A DNA stretch of 64,000 nucleotides from Plantago ovata. Lineage: Eukaryota; Streptophyta; Magnoliopsida; Lamiales; Plantaginaceae. The DNA lies in NCBI GenBank assembly GCA_028274465.1, contig CM051455.1, positions 67,787,677 through 67,851,676 of the forward strand, read 5' to 3'. This document shows, one piece after another, positions 34,586 to 44,851 of the stretch. Both the position numbers and the translations under genes were made by a program. Every line of letters starts with the position of its first letter. Within the stretch, counting starts at the first letter, position 1. The notes below the pieces were generated by a model, which had not been told where the DNA came from, made no database searches, and saw nothing but the letters and a program-made list of their open reading frames with translations.

Positions 34586-35845
34586 TGATGAATGTGTATT
34601 TTACACTTTCATTCGAGTCTTTTTCACCTATTTTAGCTATCCTCTATGTTAATGTAGCTATATTTTAATGCATTTTATTAGAATAGTGTCACGTTTCCCT
34701 TTAGATTTTATTTTACAGGTTTTGGTTGAAATTCGAGGATTTCCAGGCAATTATATTGAAGTTGACAAGGAATTGGTGTTCCAGAAGCCTATTTGGAGTA
34801 TCTGAAGGTTTCCGGATAGGATTTGGAGTCTAAGGGTCGAATATGGAGGTTAGAAGGCCACTAGAAGTCAGAAACCGAGTCCGAAAAGGGGAAGAAATCC
34901 AAAAACGCGTCGAAAACGCGGAATTCTGTGAGAAATTCTCTGGGGCGAACCGCCCCAGACGTGGGGCGAACCGCCCCACAGTATTTCAGGGCCTATATAT
35001 AGTTGCTCATGTTTTCTCCGAAAATCTAACTTTTCCAGACCTACTTTCTCACCTCTCTCTGTAGTTTTACGTAGGAACTTCCCAGGGCCTGTCCTGGGAG
35101 TTCGTAGCTTAGGGGACACTTTTTCATAGCGGATTGGAGCTTGTAGGATCGCAATTCTTCGGAGATTGACAACCTTCGGTAACTTGTATCTTACAGTTTA
35201 ATCTACTTATTCTTATTTATCTTTCAACATGTTTTCTTCTATGATTTCTGTTGATTGCATGCCTATTATGAGTAGCTAAACTTATCATTGGTGGTAGTAT
35301 GTGAATTCTTAGCGAAGGGAAGATAATCATGCTAACGGCTATATCGCGCATTATACTCCGTGTCATTGCTTTATTTCGTTGATCAGGCACATCCTAAATT
35401 CTCGTATGTTGTAATTATTATGCACAATTGGACACTTGTCGACCTGGACGCGAGTTTATCTTCGTAGTGTTGAATAATTACGGAACACATTAGGACAATA
35501 GTGATTGACTTGTCAGACCAATTATCTTCGTAGTGCTTAATAATTGCAACAGGACACTAGATTGATTCAAAGATCTCTATGCAAGACCGAGGAATTTATG
35601 CATGATTATCGACCCGTTATGCTTTGAAGGATCATACTATCACCAATCTCCATTATCTGTTAGAAAAACCCTTTGCTATCTGTCTGCTGTTTTTATATTC
35701 TAAATTAGATTTGATAAAGCTAGTTATAGTCCTGAGAGAACGACACTCGAGTCATTCTACTGCTACACTACGGTTTTCGTTGTAGTTGTGGATTGGCTTT
35801 GACTAAATTACAAATATTATTTGATTGAATTTGACACGTTCATCA
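34586..35845 (+). repeat. Element D 5' LTR
   Basis: The LTR is 1260 bp, from TGATGAATGTG to ACACGTTCATCA, so the two ends are also near-perfect inverted repeats of each other over about 11 bases. It is 20 bp longer than the 3' LTR, because a 21-bp unit with one palindrome is duplicated at about 34940-34980 and another position differs by one base. Confidence 0.95.
34935..35001 (+). promoter_or_regulatory. Element D LTR core promoter: palindromes plus TATA box
   Basis: Two GGGGCGAACCGCCCC palindromes (about 34941-34978) are followed by TATATATA at 34994-35001. Transcription would start about 30 bases further on, in the CTCATGTTTTC region. The 3' LTR has a single palindrome and TATATATA at 41984-41991. 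Confidence 0.65.
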
Positions 35846-35990
35846 AATTGGCGCCGTTGTCGGGGACTATACTCCTTTTTTCTGTTTAATTTGTTTATAT
35901 TTTCAGCTTTCAATTCCTAATTCTACTAGTTTTAGTCTTCCTTTTTAATCTCTCTCTGATACTGCTTTCCTAGTCTGTTACAGATAGTGT
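35846..35990 (+). other. Element D leader with tRNA-Asp primer site
   Basis: 35849-35866 read TGGCGCCGTTGTCGGGGA, complementary to the 3' end of tRNA-Asp with one mismatch. The gag ATG follows 124 bases later. Confidence 0.85.
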
Positions 35991-38147
35991 ATGCCGCATA
36001 CACGTTCTGCAGGAACACCACTTGCTGATTCAATTGTTGAGATCGACAGAGTCTACCACCAAAGAAGGCGAGTACTCGAAAGGCGCGCACTAGAGGAAAC
36101 AGAGGATACCAATTTCTCTGAACCTCTACTCAGTCTTTTCAAGGAAATCGACGGAATGGCAGAAGCTAGACCACTGAAGGCATGGGTTCAACCCACCAAG
36201 GATCGTATGAGGGGACCGGCGATAGTTCTTTCGTCTGCAACTCGAGATATGGAAATCAAGAACCACGCATTCCAACAACTTTCGAGGTTCTATGGCTTAT
36301 CAAGGGAAGATGTGATGGGGTACTTGCACGATATCGATGATTTCGTCAACCAACTCCCACGACCCGAAGCTGACATAACAACGAATGAGTTAAGGATGAA
36401 GGTTTTTGCTATGGGACTTGGCGACAGAGCCAAGTCATGGTTGAGTTCTCTACCAACAGGCTCGCTGGACACTTGGGAGAAGGTTTTTTCAGCTTTCATG
36501 GAGAAATACTTCCCTCACACCTTGACTACCGCGCTTAAGGCGCAAATCACTGGATTCAAGCAAGACTATGATGAGACCATCTACACCGCGTTCGAGAAGT
36601 TCCAAGATCTCACGAACAAGTGCCCTCACCATGGCTTTGAACTTTCTGACCTAGTCCAACACTTCTACAATGGACTAACCTTCGAGAACCAACAAGTGGT
36701 GGATTTCCAATGCCGAGGCAATATTTGGGAGGAAACCGCAGAAGCCGTCTGGGCAGTTTTCGAAAGGCTTGCTAAGGGTTCGCAGTTCAAGGATCCAAGA
36801 GCAATGGTTAGGAGACGTGAACCTGAAGCTCCACTGACTCAAGAAGCCCCTATGTATAGGGAGAATGGGGATCAATTCGAGTGCTTTACCAACGAATTGA
36901 AGCAAGTCCTCAAGAGCGCCACCGGAACAACTGTTTCGAACGAAGTATGCCGAATATGCAAGAACTATGGGCATGGGGCTCATATGTGTAGATCGGAGCT
37001 GACATACGATGATGGCAACTGGGCTCGAGGAGGCGAAGAAGAAGCCTTTCCTACGGAGTTTGGTACTCAAGAAGTTAGCCACGGACAAGACGGTAGGAAT
37101 CCTCGAGGTGGATTTTGGAGAAGAGGATTCCGAAACAATCAAGGATATGCACCGGCTAACCAAACTTATGGACCTAACCAAGACCGTAGTAGGCTAAACT
37201 ATGGTAATGATCACTGCGAAAACCCCGCTCCGATAGAGCCACCGAAGTCGAAGTCGGCTCAACTGATGGAGAACTTGCAAAAGATGGTCGATCACACACA
37301 ATGTTTTCTCAAACGTTATGAAGAAGATTTTGTGAAGACTAGGGCAAGGCTTGATAGGTTGGAAGAAAGCACTAGGCTTGCCTATCAAAAGATGCAAGAG
37401 TTGATCGACCGAGGAGCAAGTAGGGAGCAAGGCAAACTGCCTAGCAACACTGTGAAGTCGAATGCCATTACATTGGCTGGTGATGGACCTGACGAAATCA
37501 CCATCAAGAAGGTTGTTAAGTGCGAGTGTTGCATGAAGGAAGAACTTCTACAGGCTGAGGAAGAAGAGAAGGACCTTAGTTCTGACACAAGTGATGAGGA
37601 GCAAGAGGATCCCGAACCACTCCCTAAAAGTTTCGATGTTAAGGTAGGGATTGGTGAGCTTGAAGATGTCCGTGCCACACTAGACACGGGATCCTACTCA
37701 AACATAATCCCTTTGAATGTGTTTGAAAAGAGCAACCTTGGAAAACTATCTGAGCAAAGGGCTATTGTGCAACTGGCGGATGGATCCTTTATGAGACCCG
37801 AGGGCGTGGTGAAAAATGTGTTGGTCAAGATTGGTGAAGTTTCCGTATACACCAATTTTGTAGTCATGCGGTCTGCACCTGGAACGGGGGATGTCATACT
37901 CTTAGGTCAAACGTTCTTTACTAAACTACGCTCCGTGATGGACATCTACCAAAGAACTTGCACCATCGAAGTGGATGGCAAGCAACACGTGTTGCAAGCC
38001 ATACCTGATCCACCTGATCCGCCTGATATTTCTTTCACTACTCACTATTGTGGTCTTGCAGCCTATATTCTTTCTTATTCACAGGTTCGTGGCATGGAGA
38101 GGAGATCAATGAAGGGGAAGCCTAGTACCCGCAAAAAGAAGAGATAG
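35991..38147 (+). CDS. Gag-protease polyprotein of element D, intact (718 aa)
   Basis: The frame is open from MPHTRSAGTP to a lysine/arginine-rich end. The Retrotrans_gag core is at about 110-240 (AKSWLSSLP at 147-155, DTWEKVFSAFMEKYFP, CPHHGFELSDLVQHFYNGL); this wording is close to Athila-type Gag. A zinc knuckle C-x2-C-x4-H-x4-C occupies 320-333, a coiled-coil-like stretch about 430-485, and a retropepsin-like domain about 545-690, with DTGS at 565-568, QLADGS and a LLGQTF segment. Unusually, the polyprotein ends there: reverse transcriptase, RNase H and integrase are not present downstream. The protein would form the particle and cut itself, while copying and integration need a partner. 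No internal stop, in contrast to B, C and E. Confidence 0.9.
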   Translation: MPHTRSAGTPLADSIVEIDRVYHQRRRVLERRALEETEDTNFSEPLLSLFKEIDGMAEARPLKAWVQPTKDRMRGPAIVLSSATRDMEIKNHAFQQLSRFYGLSREDVMGYLHDIDDFVNQLPRPEADITTNELRMKVFAMGLGDRAKSWLSSLPTGSLDTWEKVFSAFMEKYFPHTLTTALKAQITGFKQDYDETIYTAFEKFQDLTNKCPHHGFELSDLVQHFYNGLTFENQQVVDFQCRGNIWEETAEAVWAVFERLAKGSQFKDPRAMVRRREPEAPLTQEAPMYRENGDQFECFTNELKQVLKSATGTTVSNEVCRICKNYGHGAHMCRSELTYDDGNWARGGEEEAFPTEFGTQEVSHGQDGRNPRGGFWRRGFRNNQGYAPANQTYGPNQDRSRLNYGNDHCENPAPIEPPKSKSAQLMENLQKMVDHTQCFLKRYEEDFVKTRARLDRLEESTRLAYQKMQELIDRGASREQGKLPSNTVKSNAITLAGDGPDEITIKKVVKCECCMKEELLQAEEEEKDLSSDTSDEEQEDPEPLPKSFDVKVGIGELEDVRATLDTGSYSNIIPLNVFEKSNLGKLSEQRAIVQLADGSFMRPEGVVKNVLVKIGEVSVYTNFVVMRSAPGTGDVILLGQTFFTKLRSVMDIYQRTCTIEVDGKQHVLQAIPDPPDPPDISFTTHYCGLAAYILSYSQVRGMERRSMKGKPSTRKKKR

Positions 38148-38701
38148 GCGCAGACAGGAGTCGAGTCAAAGACTTTAAACAATGGCGCTATCCGGGAGGC
38201 AACCCGGAGTTTTTATCGCTTTCTTTACTGCTTTTCTGCATGCATTCATTCTTGAACTATTTGCTTCTTGTATGCGAATTCGTTCATGTCTGTGTCGTAT
38301 ATGCTTTTGTTTAAGTGAGATTTTTCGAGTGATTTTTTGAAAAAACATTGGTTTCGGGGATTAAAACCGCATTTTCTGACGACAGGAACCGTCTCCCCGC
38401 ATCAGGGAGCACGGGGCGAACCGCCCCGTGTGGGGCGAACCGCCCCGCACCAGGGGCGAACCACCCCACGGTTCCAGAAGCTCAAAAACGCGGATTTCTT
38501 CCCCTTTACCTCATTTCCTTCATATCTTCATCATTCCTCTTCCCCAAGAACCGAAAAATGCGATTTTACATTCAAATCTTCATAACTTCTTCATTTCTTA
38601 ACCAAATTTAGTGTTCTTTAGCTTAAATCGAAGCCTATTACATGATCTATCATCCCATCCGAACAGATTTCATCCTAATGCGTTAGATTTTCAGATCTGA
38701 G
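38148..38701 (+). promoter_or_regulatory. Post-gag hairpin, palindrome cluster and leader exon of ORF2 in element D
   Basis: A hairpin TCCGGG-AGGCAA-CCCGGA occupies 38191-38208, 44 bases after the gag stop. At about 38412-38468 lie three palindromes (GGGGCGAACCGCCCC twice, one with a mismatch). 38492-38507 (GGATTTCTTCCCCTTT) is identical to the reverse complement of LTR positions 34885-34900, so part of this block resembles the LTR promoter upstream region in inverted orientation. The presumed leader exon ends at CAGATCTGAG (38701). Confidence 0.55.
38191..38208 (+). promoter_or_regulatory. Post-gag hairpin (element D)
   Basis: Six-pair stem TCCGGG/CCCGGA around AGGCAA. The same hairpin lies at 13585-13602 (B), 34223-34240 (C) and 48494-48511 (E). 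A GGGAGGCAACCC core after the coding end is, from memory, typical of Athila-lineage elements. Role unknown. Confidence 0.7.
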
Positions 38702-39241
38702 GTATCATCCTTAGAACCCTAATTTTCGAATTTGGGGGTTTTCTAATTTGAGCTTCAATTATGCTTATTTGATGCATGGGTATGTTGTTTGCATGATTAG
38801 ACATGTTATTTACCGTCAATTGCATGCTCAATTTTGCTTGGATTGTTGATTTGGGTATTTTGCTACTAGATGATATATCTTGTTATGCAATATGTCTTTA
38901 TCTTTGGTTTCTTGCATATGATTGTACTTATTGATGTAATGTTGGTGGATTTGACGATAGAATGCTTAATTGTTGAATGTGAGGATTTATGATGTTAGAA
39001 TTTTTCGCTGCTATGGTATGAATTGAGCCTTGTTATCAAGGATATTGGTTGTCTAGTAAGAGCATAATGTGATGTATTACATGTAGTAATTACATTGGTA
39101 TGTTGCATGATGAAGAAGCTAGGCTAGACATTACGGTTTGGGAGCTTGATTGTTGATTTTATCACTTGTATATTTCGTTCTTACACTAGCATATGCATGA
39201 GTCAGTTCTGTGTCATACGAGGTACTAACTGCTGTTTGTAG
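38702..39241 (+). other. Probable leader intron of ORF2 in element D
   Basis: 540 bp with donor GAG|GTATC at 38702 and acceptor TGTTTGTAG ending at 39241. T-rich, no frame. Donor, acceptor and length agree with B and C. Confidence 0.6.
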
Positions 39242-40082
39242 GAACCATACTAGGGGAAAGGAGCATTCCCGTATGATTGTTGTGAATAACCATGTCAAGG
39301 AAGGTGACCTCGTTAGATGTGCGTTCGAGCCAAGGTGTTTTGCAACAACGTCGTGGATTATCCAAGAGGAGGAGCTAGAGTATACCTGGAGCGAGGACTC
39401 CTATGCCTATTCATGCACCACCAAAGGGACAGATACCATTATTACGTCAGCAATCCATCACGAGGACTGCAAAGTTCGAGTGAACTGGAAGGCACCGGGA
39501 CATTCTCGCCGCGACGGATTCAATCTTGAGTTCGCATCTGCTAGAAGGTTCCGAAGCGCTAGCTTGGTTCCAAAACATAATGACATGAGTGCCCAGCCCC
39601 TCGTTGGGGTGCCCCTTGCCCGCCTCTAAAGGGAGCATCATATAGACATTGGTCGGGTCAATCGTAGAGAATGTGGTCGACATTGGAAAAGATGGTAGAG
39701 GACTCCTGAGTATCCGAGCAGCTCACTGTAACCTTCTCGGGGTGTAAAACGCTGGAGGGAGAGGTCCTGATACCACTGCCCTTTCCCCTTCAACAGTTCA
39801 CATCCTATTGGAGGGCTACAGGATGGAGGATTCCATAACAGCGGCGGCTAATCTTGAGGATTCTACTCGACACTGCAACTCTACTAGTGAGGATGTGCGT
39901 GACAGTAGTGACAATGAAGGCCATACGGGCAATGATGATACTAATGGAGGAGTTGTTCCTATTCGGCCTATAATTGAAATTACCACGCATACCTGAAGAC
40001 CTGATGACACCCTATAAAGCTCCCGGAGCTGTTCCAATAACTCACAAGCAGCACACTCAGCCGACCGAGGCCAAACCATGGG
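39242..40082 (+). pseudogene. ORF2 of element D, degraded
   Basis: After the acceptor the frame reads EHSRMIVV.NNHVKEGDLVRCAFEP, TTSWIIQEEELEYTW, LVPKHNDM, VGVPLARL and stops at 39629. The downstream block IDIGRVNRRECGRHW continues in frame after that stop and is ended by another stop about 10 bases later. The C-terminal tail (about 39808-39996) with NLEDSTRHCNS matches the tail of C. Two stops therefore separate conserved blocks, and a segment corresponding to RYWRW is shortened. Same unknown protein family as in B and C. Confidence 0.65.
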
Positions 40083-41595
40083 GTAACATCTAGTATCACA
40101 TCTTATTTCCTCATTTTCTTACTGCTAGGGACTAGCGTTATTTTCATGAGGGGGGTTGGGATTTAATTGATCTTGTATTGTTAGTTTGGAGCTTAGTATT
40201 GTTAGTTATTTCGCATGCTTTATCGGTCTGCATTTGCATTTGCACGTTTACTGCTTTCTTAGATTTTTTAGGTTGCATTCACTACATTCATCCTAGGATA
40301 GTCTTGCATGTTTTATATGGAGTTTATTGCCGAATTTTTTGAACTTTCTTTATTGGGTTGATCAACTAACTATGCCATTAATCATATGCTTCATCTCTAT
40401 GAATTTGTTTGAGGTTTTTCTCGCTTGGCCTGTCACATTTATGTATTGCACTTAGTTAAGCTTGGTAGTCTCGACATCACTTAGTGGTGTTTTCTCTACT
40501 GCGGTTCACGAAGGCCTTTATAATAGGATGATGCATGTTAGGGTCTTATGGTTGTTTTCCCGAGTAATTATGTACCTAAGAGGCAACAAGTCTTCACCAT
40601 GATTTGAGATTGCTAAATGCCTAGGAAGGAGGTAGTGTGAGGTTGTGTGACCCTTTGTTTATAACCTATTCTTCCGAATAGGTTTGGGGAGGGGGTTGCA
40701 CCATCGTTAGACTTGTTTTTGTTTTTTATTTCCGTATCGTGAGTTTGTTTTTCCTTTTCCGTGAATTTTGTACTCCAACATATTCTTTCGAATAGGTTTG
40801 GGGAAGTCGTGTGAGTCATTTTGTGTCTCTTTTTGTTATGCTACTGCTGGCTAGAAAAAAAAATCGAAAAATAAAAGAAAGAAAAAATTCCAGAAAAAAA
40901 AGGAGAAAAAGAAAAAAAAAAAGGAATCTGGAAAGAAAAAAAAAGAAAGACCCCAAAAAAACAAAGAAGGGTCCAAAAAAGAAAGCAAAATAGCAGTTTA
41001 GCAAAGTGTTGAGTCTTTTACAATTCTTGTAATGTTCGTATTCGTGTTGTAATTTTCTATTTTTTATCTTTTGTTTTTGAGTGTCATCTGTTCTAGACCA
41101 CCCTCGTCCTGCCATTCAGGAGGTGGTGAATAGCTTAAGACTTTACTTGAAAGATGGGTAGAATAGGGGAGAGTTATCTTTTATAGGGAACCCTCCTTCG
41201 TTTGATGAGAACCAGTACTGGTTCGACCTCTTTGAGGGAAAGTCTTAACATGGTGGAACAACAGTAAGTCCTCAGTTTCATAGGCACGGGATAACCATTC
41301 GTATCTTAGCATGCTTCATTACGTCGTCACTGACTAGGTCCAGGTAGAGAATGTTACGAGAGACTATCTTGTCTTGACATAAGTGCTTATGTAGATGTGT
41401 ATAAGTCAATCGAGGTATTCTTCAACCTATATTCATGCTTTGATTCATATGATTTTTGTTCATATGCTTTTTGGTAAATTCAGTAGAATAGTTCATTTTA
41501 TTTGGCATGAGACTCGATTTTGTGTCTTGCATGTTTTTTGTATTAGAGTCTAGCTTAGTTGCTTGAGGACAAGCAAAGGTTCGGTTTGGGGAGTT
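40083..41595 (+). other. Element D 3' noncoding region and polypurine tract
   Basis: Twin hairpins at 40663-40684 (perfect stem, loop TTCC) and 40777-40798 (one C to A change), then a purine-rich run of about 150 bases at about 40850-41000, then unique sequence, and the polypurine tract GGTTTGGGGAGTT at 41583-41595 against the 3' LTR. No gene. Confidence 0.8.
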
Positions 41596-42835
41596 TGATG
41601 AATGTGTATTTTACACTTTCATTCGAGTCTTTTTCACCTATTTTAGCTATCCTCTATGTTAATTTAGCTATTTTTTTAATGCATTTTATTAGAATAGTGT
41701 CACGTTTCCCTTTAGATTTTATTTTACAGGTTTTTGTTGAAATTCGAGGATTTCCGGGCAATTATATTGAAGTTGACAAGGAATTGGTGTTCCAGAAGCC
41801 TATTTGGAGTATCTGAAGGTTTCCGGATAGGATTTGGAGTCTAAGGGTCGAAAATGGAGTTTAGAAGGCCACTAGAAGTCAAAAACCGAGTCCGAAAAGG
41901 GGATGAAATCCAAAAACGCGTCGAAAACGCGGAATTCCGTGAGAAATTCTCTGGGGCGAACCGCCCCACAGTATTTCGGGGCCTATATATAGTTGCTCAT
42001 GTTTTCTCCGAAAATCATACTTTTCCAGACCTACTTTCTCACCTCTCTCTGTAGTTTTACGTAGGAACTTCCCAGGGCCTGTCTTGGGAGTTCGTAGCTT
42101 AGGGGACACTTTTTCATAGCGGATTAGAGCTTGTAGGATCGCAATTCTTTGGAGATTGACAACCTTCGGTAACTTGTATCTTACAGTTTAATCTACTTAT
42201 TCTTATTTATCTTTCAACATGTTTTCTTCTATGATTTCTGTTGATTGCATGCCTATTATGAGTAGCTAAACTTATCGTTGGTGGTAGTATGTGAATTCTT
42301 AGCGAAGGGAAGATAATCATGCTAATGGCTATATCGCGCATTATACTCCGTGTCATTGCTTTATTTCGTTGATCAGGCACAGCCTAAATTCTCGTATGTT
42401 GTAATTATTATGCACAATTGGACACTTGTCGACCTGGACGCGAGTTTATCTTCGTAGTGTTGAATAATTACGGAACACATTAGGACAATAGTGATTGACT
42501 TGTCAGACCAATTATCTTCGTAGTGCTTAATAATTGCAACAGGACACTAGATTGATTCAAAGATCTCTATGCAAGACCGAGGAATTTATGCATGATTATC
42601 GACCCGTTATGCTTTGAAGGATCATACTATCACCAATCTCCATTATCTGTTAGAAAAACCCTTTGCTATCTGTCTGCTGTTTTTACATTCTAAATTAGAT
42701 TTGATAAAGCTAGTTATAGTCCTGAGAGAACGACACTCGAGTCATTCGACTGCTACACTACGGTTTTCGTTGTAGTTGTGGATTGCCTTTGGCTAAATTA
42801 CAAATATTATTTGATTGAATTTGACACGTTCATCA
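41596..42835 (+). repeat. Element D 3' LTR
   Basis: The LTR is 1240 bp, with the same ends as the 5' LTR and one palindrome (about 41951-41968) where the 5' LTR has two. GGTGT follows. Confidence 0.95.
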
Positions 42836-44712
42836 GGTGTACACAGAAGCTTCACCAATCTTAACCAATACGTTCTTCATAACGCCCTCGGGTCTCACAA
42901 AGGATCCATCCGCCAATTGCACAATAGCATTATGCTCAGATAGTTTTCCAAGGCCACTCTTCTCAAACACATTCATTGGGAGCACATTAGAGTAAGATCC
43001 CGTTTCTAGTGTAGCACGAACATCTTCAAGTTCACCAATTCCTACCTTAACATCGAAACTCTCAGGAATTGGCTCGGGATCCTCTTGCTCCTCATCACAC
43101 GCATCAAATCCAAGGTCCTTCTCTTCTTCCTTGACTAGTGGGGGTTCTCCATCCTTGCAACACTCACATTTAGCAACCTTCTTGATGGTGATTTCAATAG
43201 GAAGATCACCCACCGAGGTAATAGACATCGACTTCTCAGTGTTGCTAGGCAACTTTCCATGCTCCCTACTTGCTCCACGGTCAATCAACTCTTGCATCTT
43301 TTGATGGGCAAGCCTAGTGCTCTCTTCCAAACGATCCAGCCTAGCCCTAGTCTTCTCAAAATCTTCTTCATAACGCTTAAGAAAACTTTGGGTGTGATCA
43401 ACCATTTTCTGCAAGTTTTCCATGAGTAGAGCCGCCATGAGTAGAGCCGTCTTCGACTTCGATTGCTCCTTGGGAGTGGGATTTTCGCAGTGATCATTAC
43501 CATAGCTAAGCTTACTACGGTCTTGGTTAGGGTCATAAGTTTGGCTAGCCGGTGCATATCCTTGATTGTTTCGGAACCCTCTTCTCCAAAATCCACCTCG
43601 AGGATTCCTACCATCTTGTCCATAACTAGCTTCTTGAGTACCAAACTCCGCAGCAAAAGCTTCCTCTTCGTTTCCTTGAACCCAATTGCCATCATCATAT
43701 ACAAGCTCCGATCTACACATATGAGCTCCATGCCCATAGTTCTTGCATATTCGGCAAATTTCATTCCACATAGATGTTCCAACCGAGCTCTTGAGGACTT
43801 GTTTCAACTCATTGGTAAAGCACTCGAATCGATCACCATTCCCCCATTACATCGGGGCCTCCTGAGTAGGTGGAGCTTCAGTCCACGTCTCCTAACCATT
43901 GCTCTTGGATCCTTGAATTGCGAACCCTTAGCAAGCCTTTCGAAAACCGCCCAAACGGCTTCCGCGGTTTCTTCCCAAATATTGCCACGGCATTGGAAAT
44001 CCACCACTTGCTGATTCTCAAAGGTTAGTCCATTGTAGAAGTGTTTGACAAGATCCGAAAGCTCAAAACCATGGTGAGGGCACTTGTTCATGAGGTCTTG
44101 GAACCTCTCAAACGCGGTGTAGATGATCTCATCATAGTCTTGTTTGAATCCAGTGATTTGCGCCTTAAGCGCGCTAGTCAATGTGTGAGGAAAGTATTTA
44201 TCCATGAAGGCTGAAAAAACCTTTGCCCAAGTGTCAAGCGAACCCGCCGGTAGAGAACTCAACCATGCCTTGGCCCTGTCGCCAAGCCCCATAGCAAAAA
44301 CCTTCATTCTCAACTCATCCGCTGTTATTTCAGCTCCGGATCGTGGAAGTTGGTTGACGAAGTCATCGATATCATGCAAGTACCCCATCACGTCTTCCCT
44401 AGCCAAGCCATAGAACCTCGGAAGTTGCTGGAACATGTGGTTTTTTATTTCCAGATCTCAAGTTGCAGGCGAAAGAACAATCGCCGGTCCCCTCATACGA
44501 TCCTTGGTGGGTTGAACCCATGATTTCAGTGGTCTAGCTTCTGCCATTATGACGATTTCTTCAAAAAGACTGTGTAGAGATTCAGAGAAATCGGTATCCT
44601 CTATTTCCTCTAGTTCACATCGTCGAAGTAGTCGCCTTCTTTGGTGGTAGACTCTGTCGATTTTAGCGATTTTTTCGGCAAGCAGTGTTCCTCTAGATCG
44701 TGTACTTCGCAT
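42836..44712 (-). pseudogene. Main part of element C gag-protease
   Basis: Starts at 44712 (MRSTRSRGTL). A stop at 44458-44460 replaces an Arg codon (CGA to TGA) after SPAT. The Gag core then reads open from 44436 with AKAWLSSLP, CPHHGFELSDL and FYNGL. One lost base near 43880 shifts the frame, and the zinc knuckle (CRICKNYGHGAHMC) and protease segment follow in the 43807-42833 frame. In the protease motif the Asp of DTGS is replaced by Glu (LETGSYSN), which should abolish catalysis. The last 95 codons lie at 34585-34284, beyond element D. Confidence 0.85.
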
Positions 44713-44851
44713 ACACTATCTGTAACAAGCTAAGAAAAGAGTATCAGGAGAGATCAAATTAACTAAACTACTAAAACTAGGAATTGAATGCTGAAAATAT
44801 AAATAAGCTAAAATGAAAAAAGGAGTATAGTCCCCGGCAATGGCGCCAATT
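44713..44851 (-). other. Element C leader and primer site
   Basis: 44831-44848 read TCCCCGGCAATGGCGCCA: the tRNA-Asp 3' end with one mismatch. Three bases separate it from the 5' LTR. Confidence 0.85.

Larger units (their letters stand above)
34586..42835 (+). mobile_element. Element D: full-length, youngest-looking gag-protease/ORF2 element
   Basis: The only plus-strand full-length member, 8250 bp, with LTRs 34586-35845 and 41596-42835 and an exact GGTGT duplication (34581-34585, 42836-42840). By eye the two LTRs differ at about two dozen positions plus a 21-bp copy-number difference (roughly 2%). The gag-protease frame is open for 718 codons, while ORF2 is damaged. No reverse transcriptase or integrase. 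It sits inside gag of element C. Confidence 0.95.
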
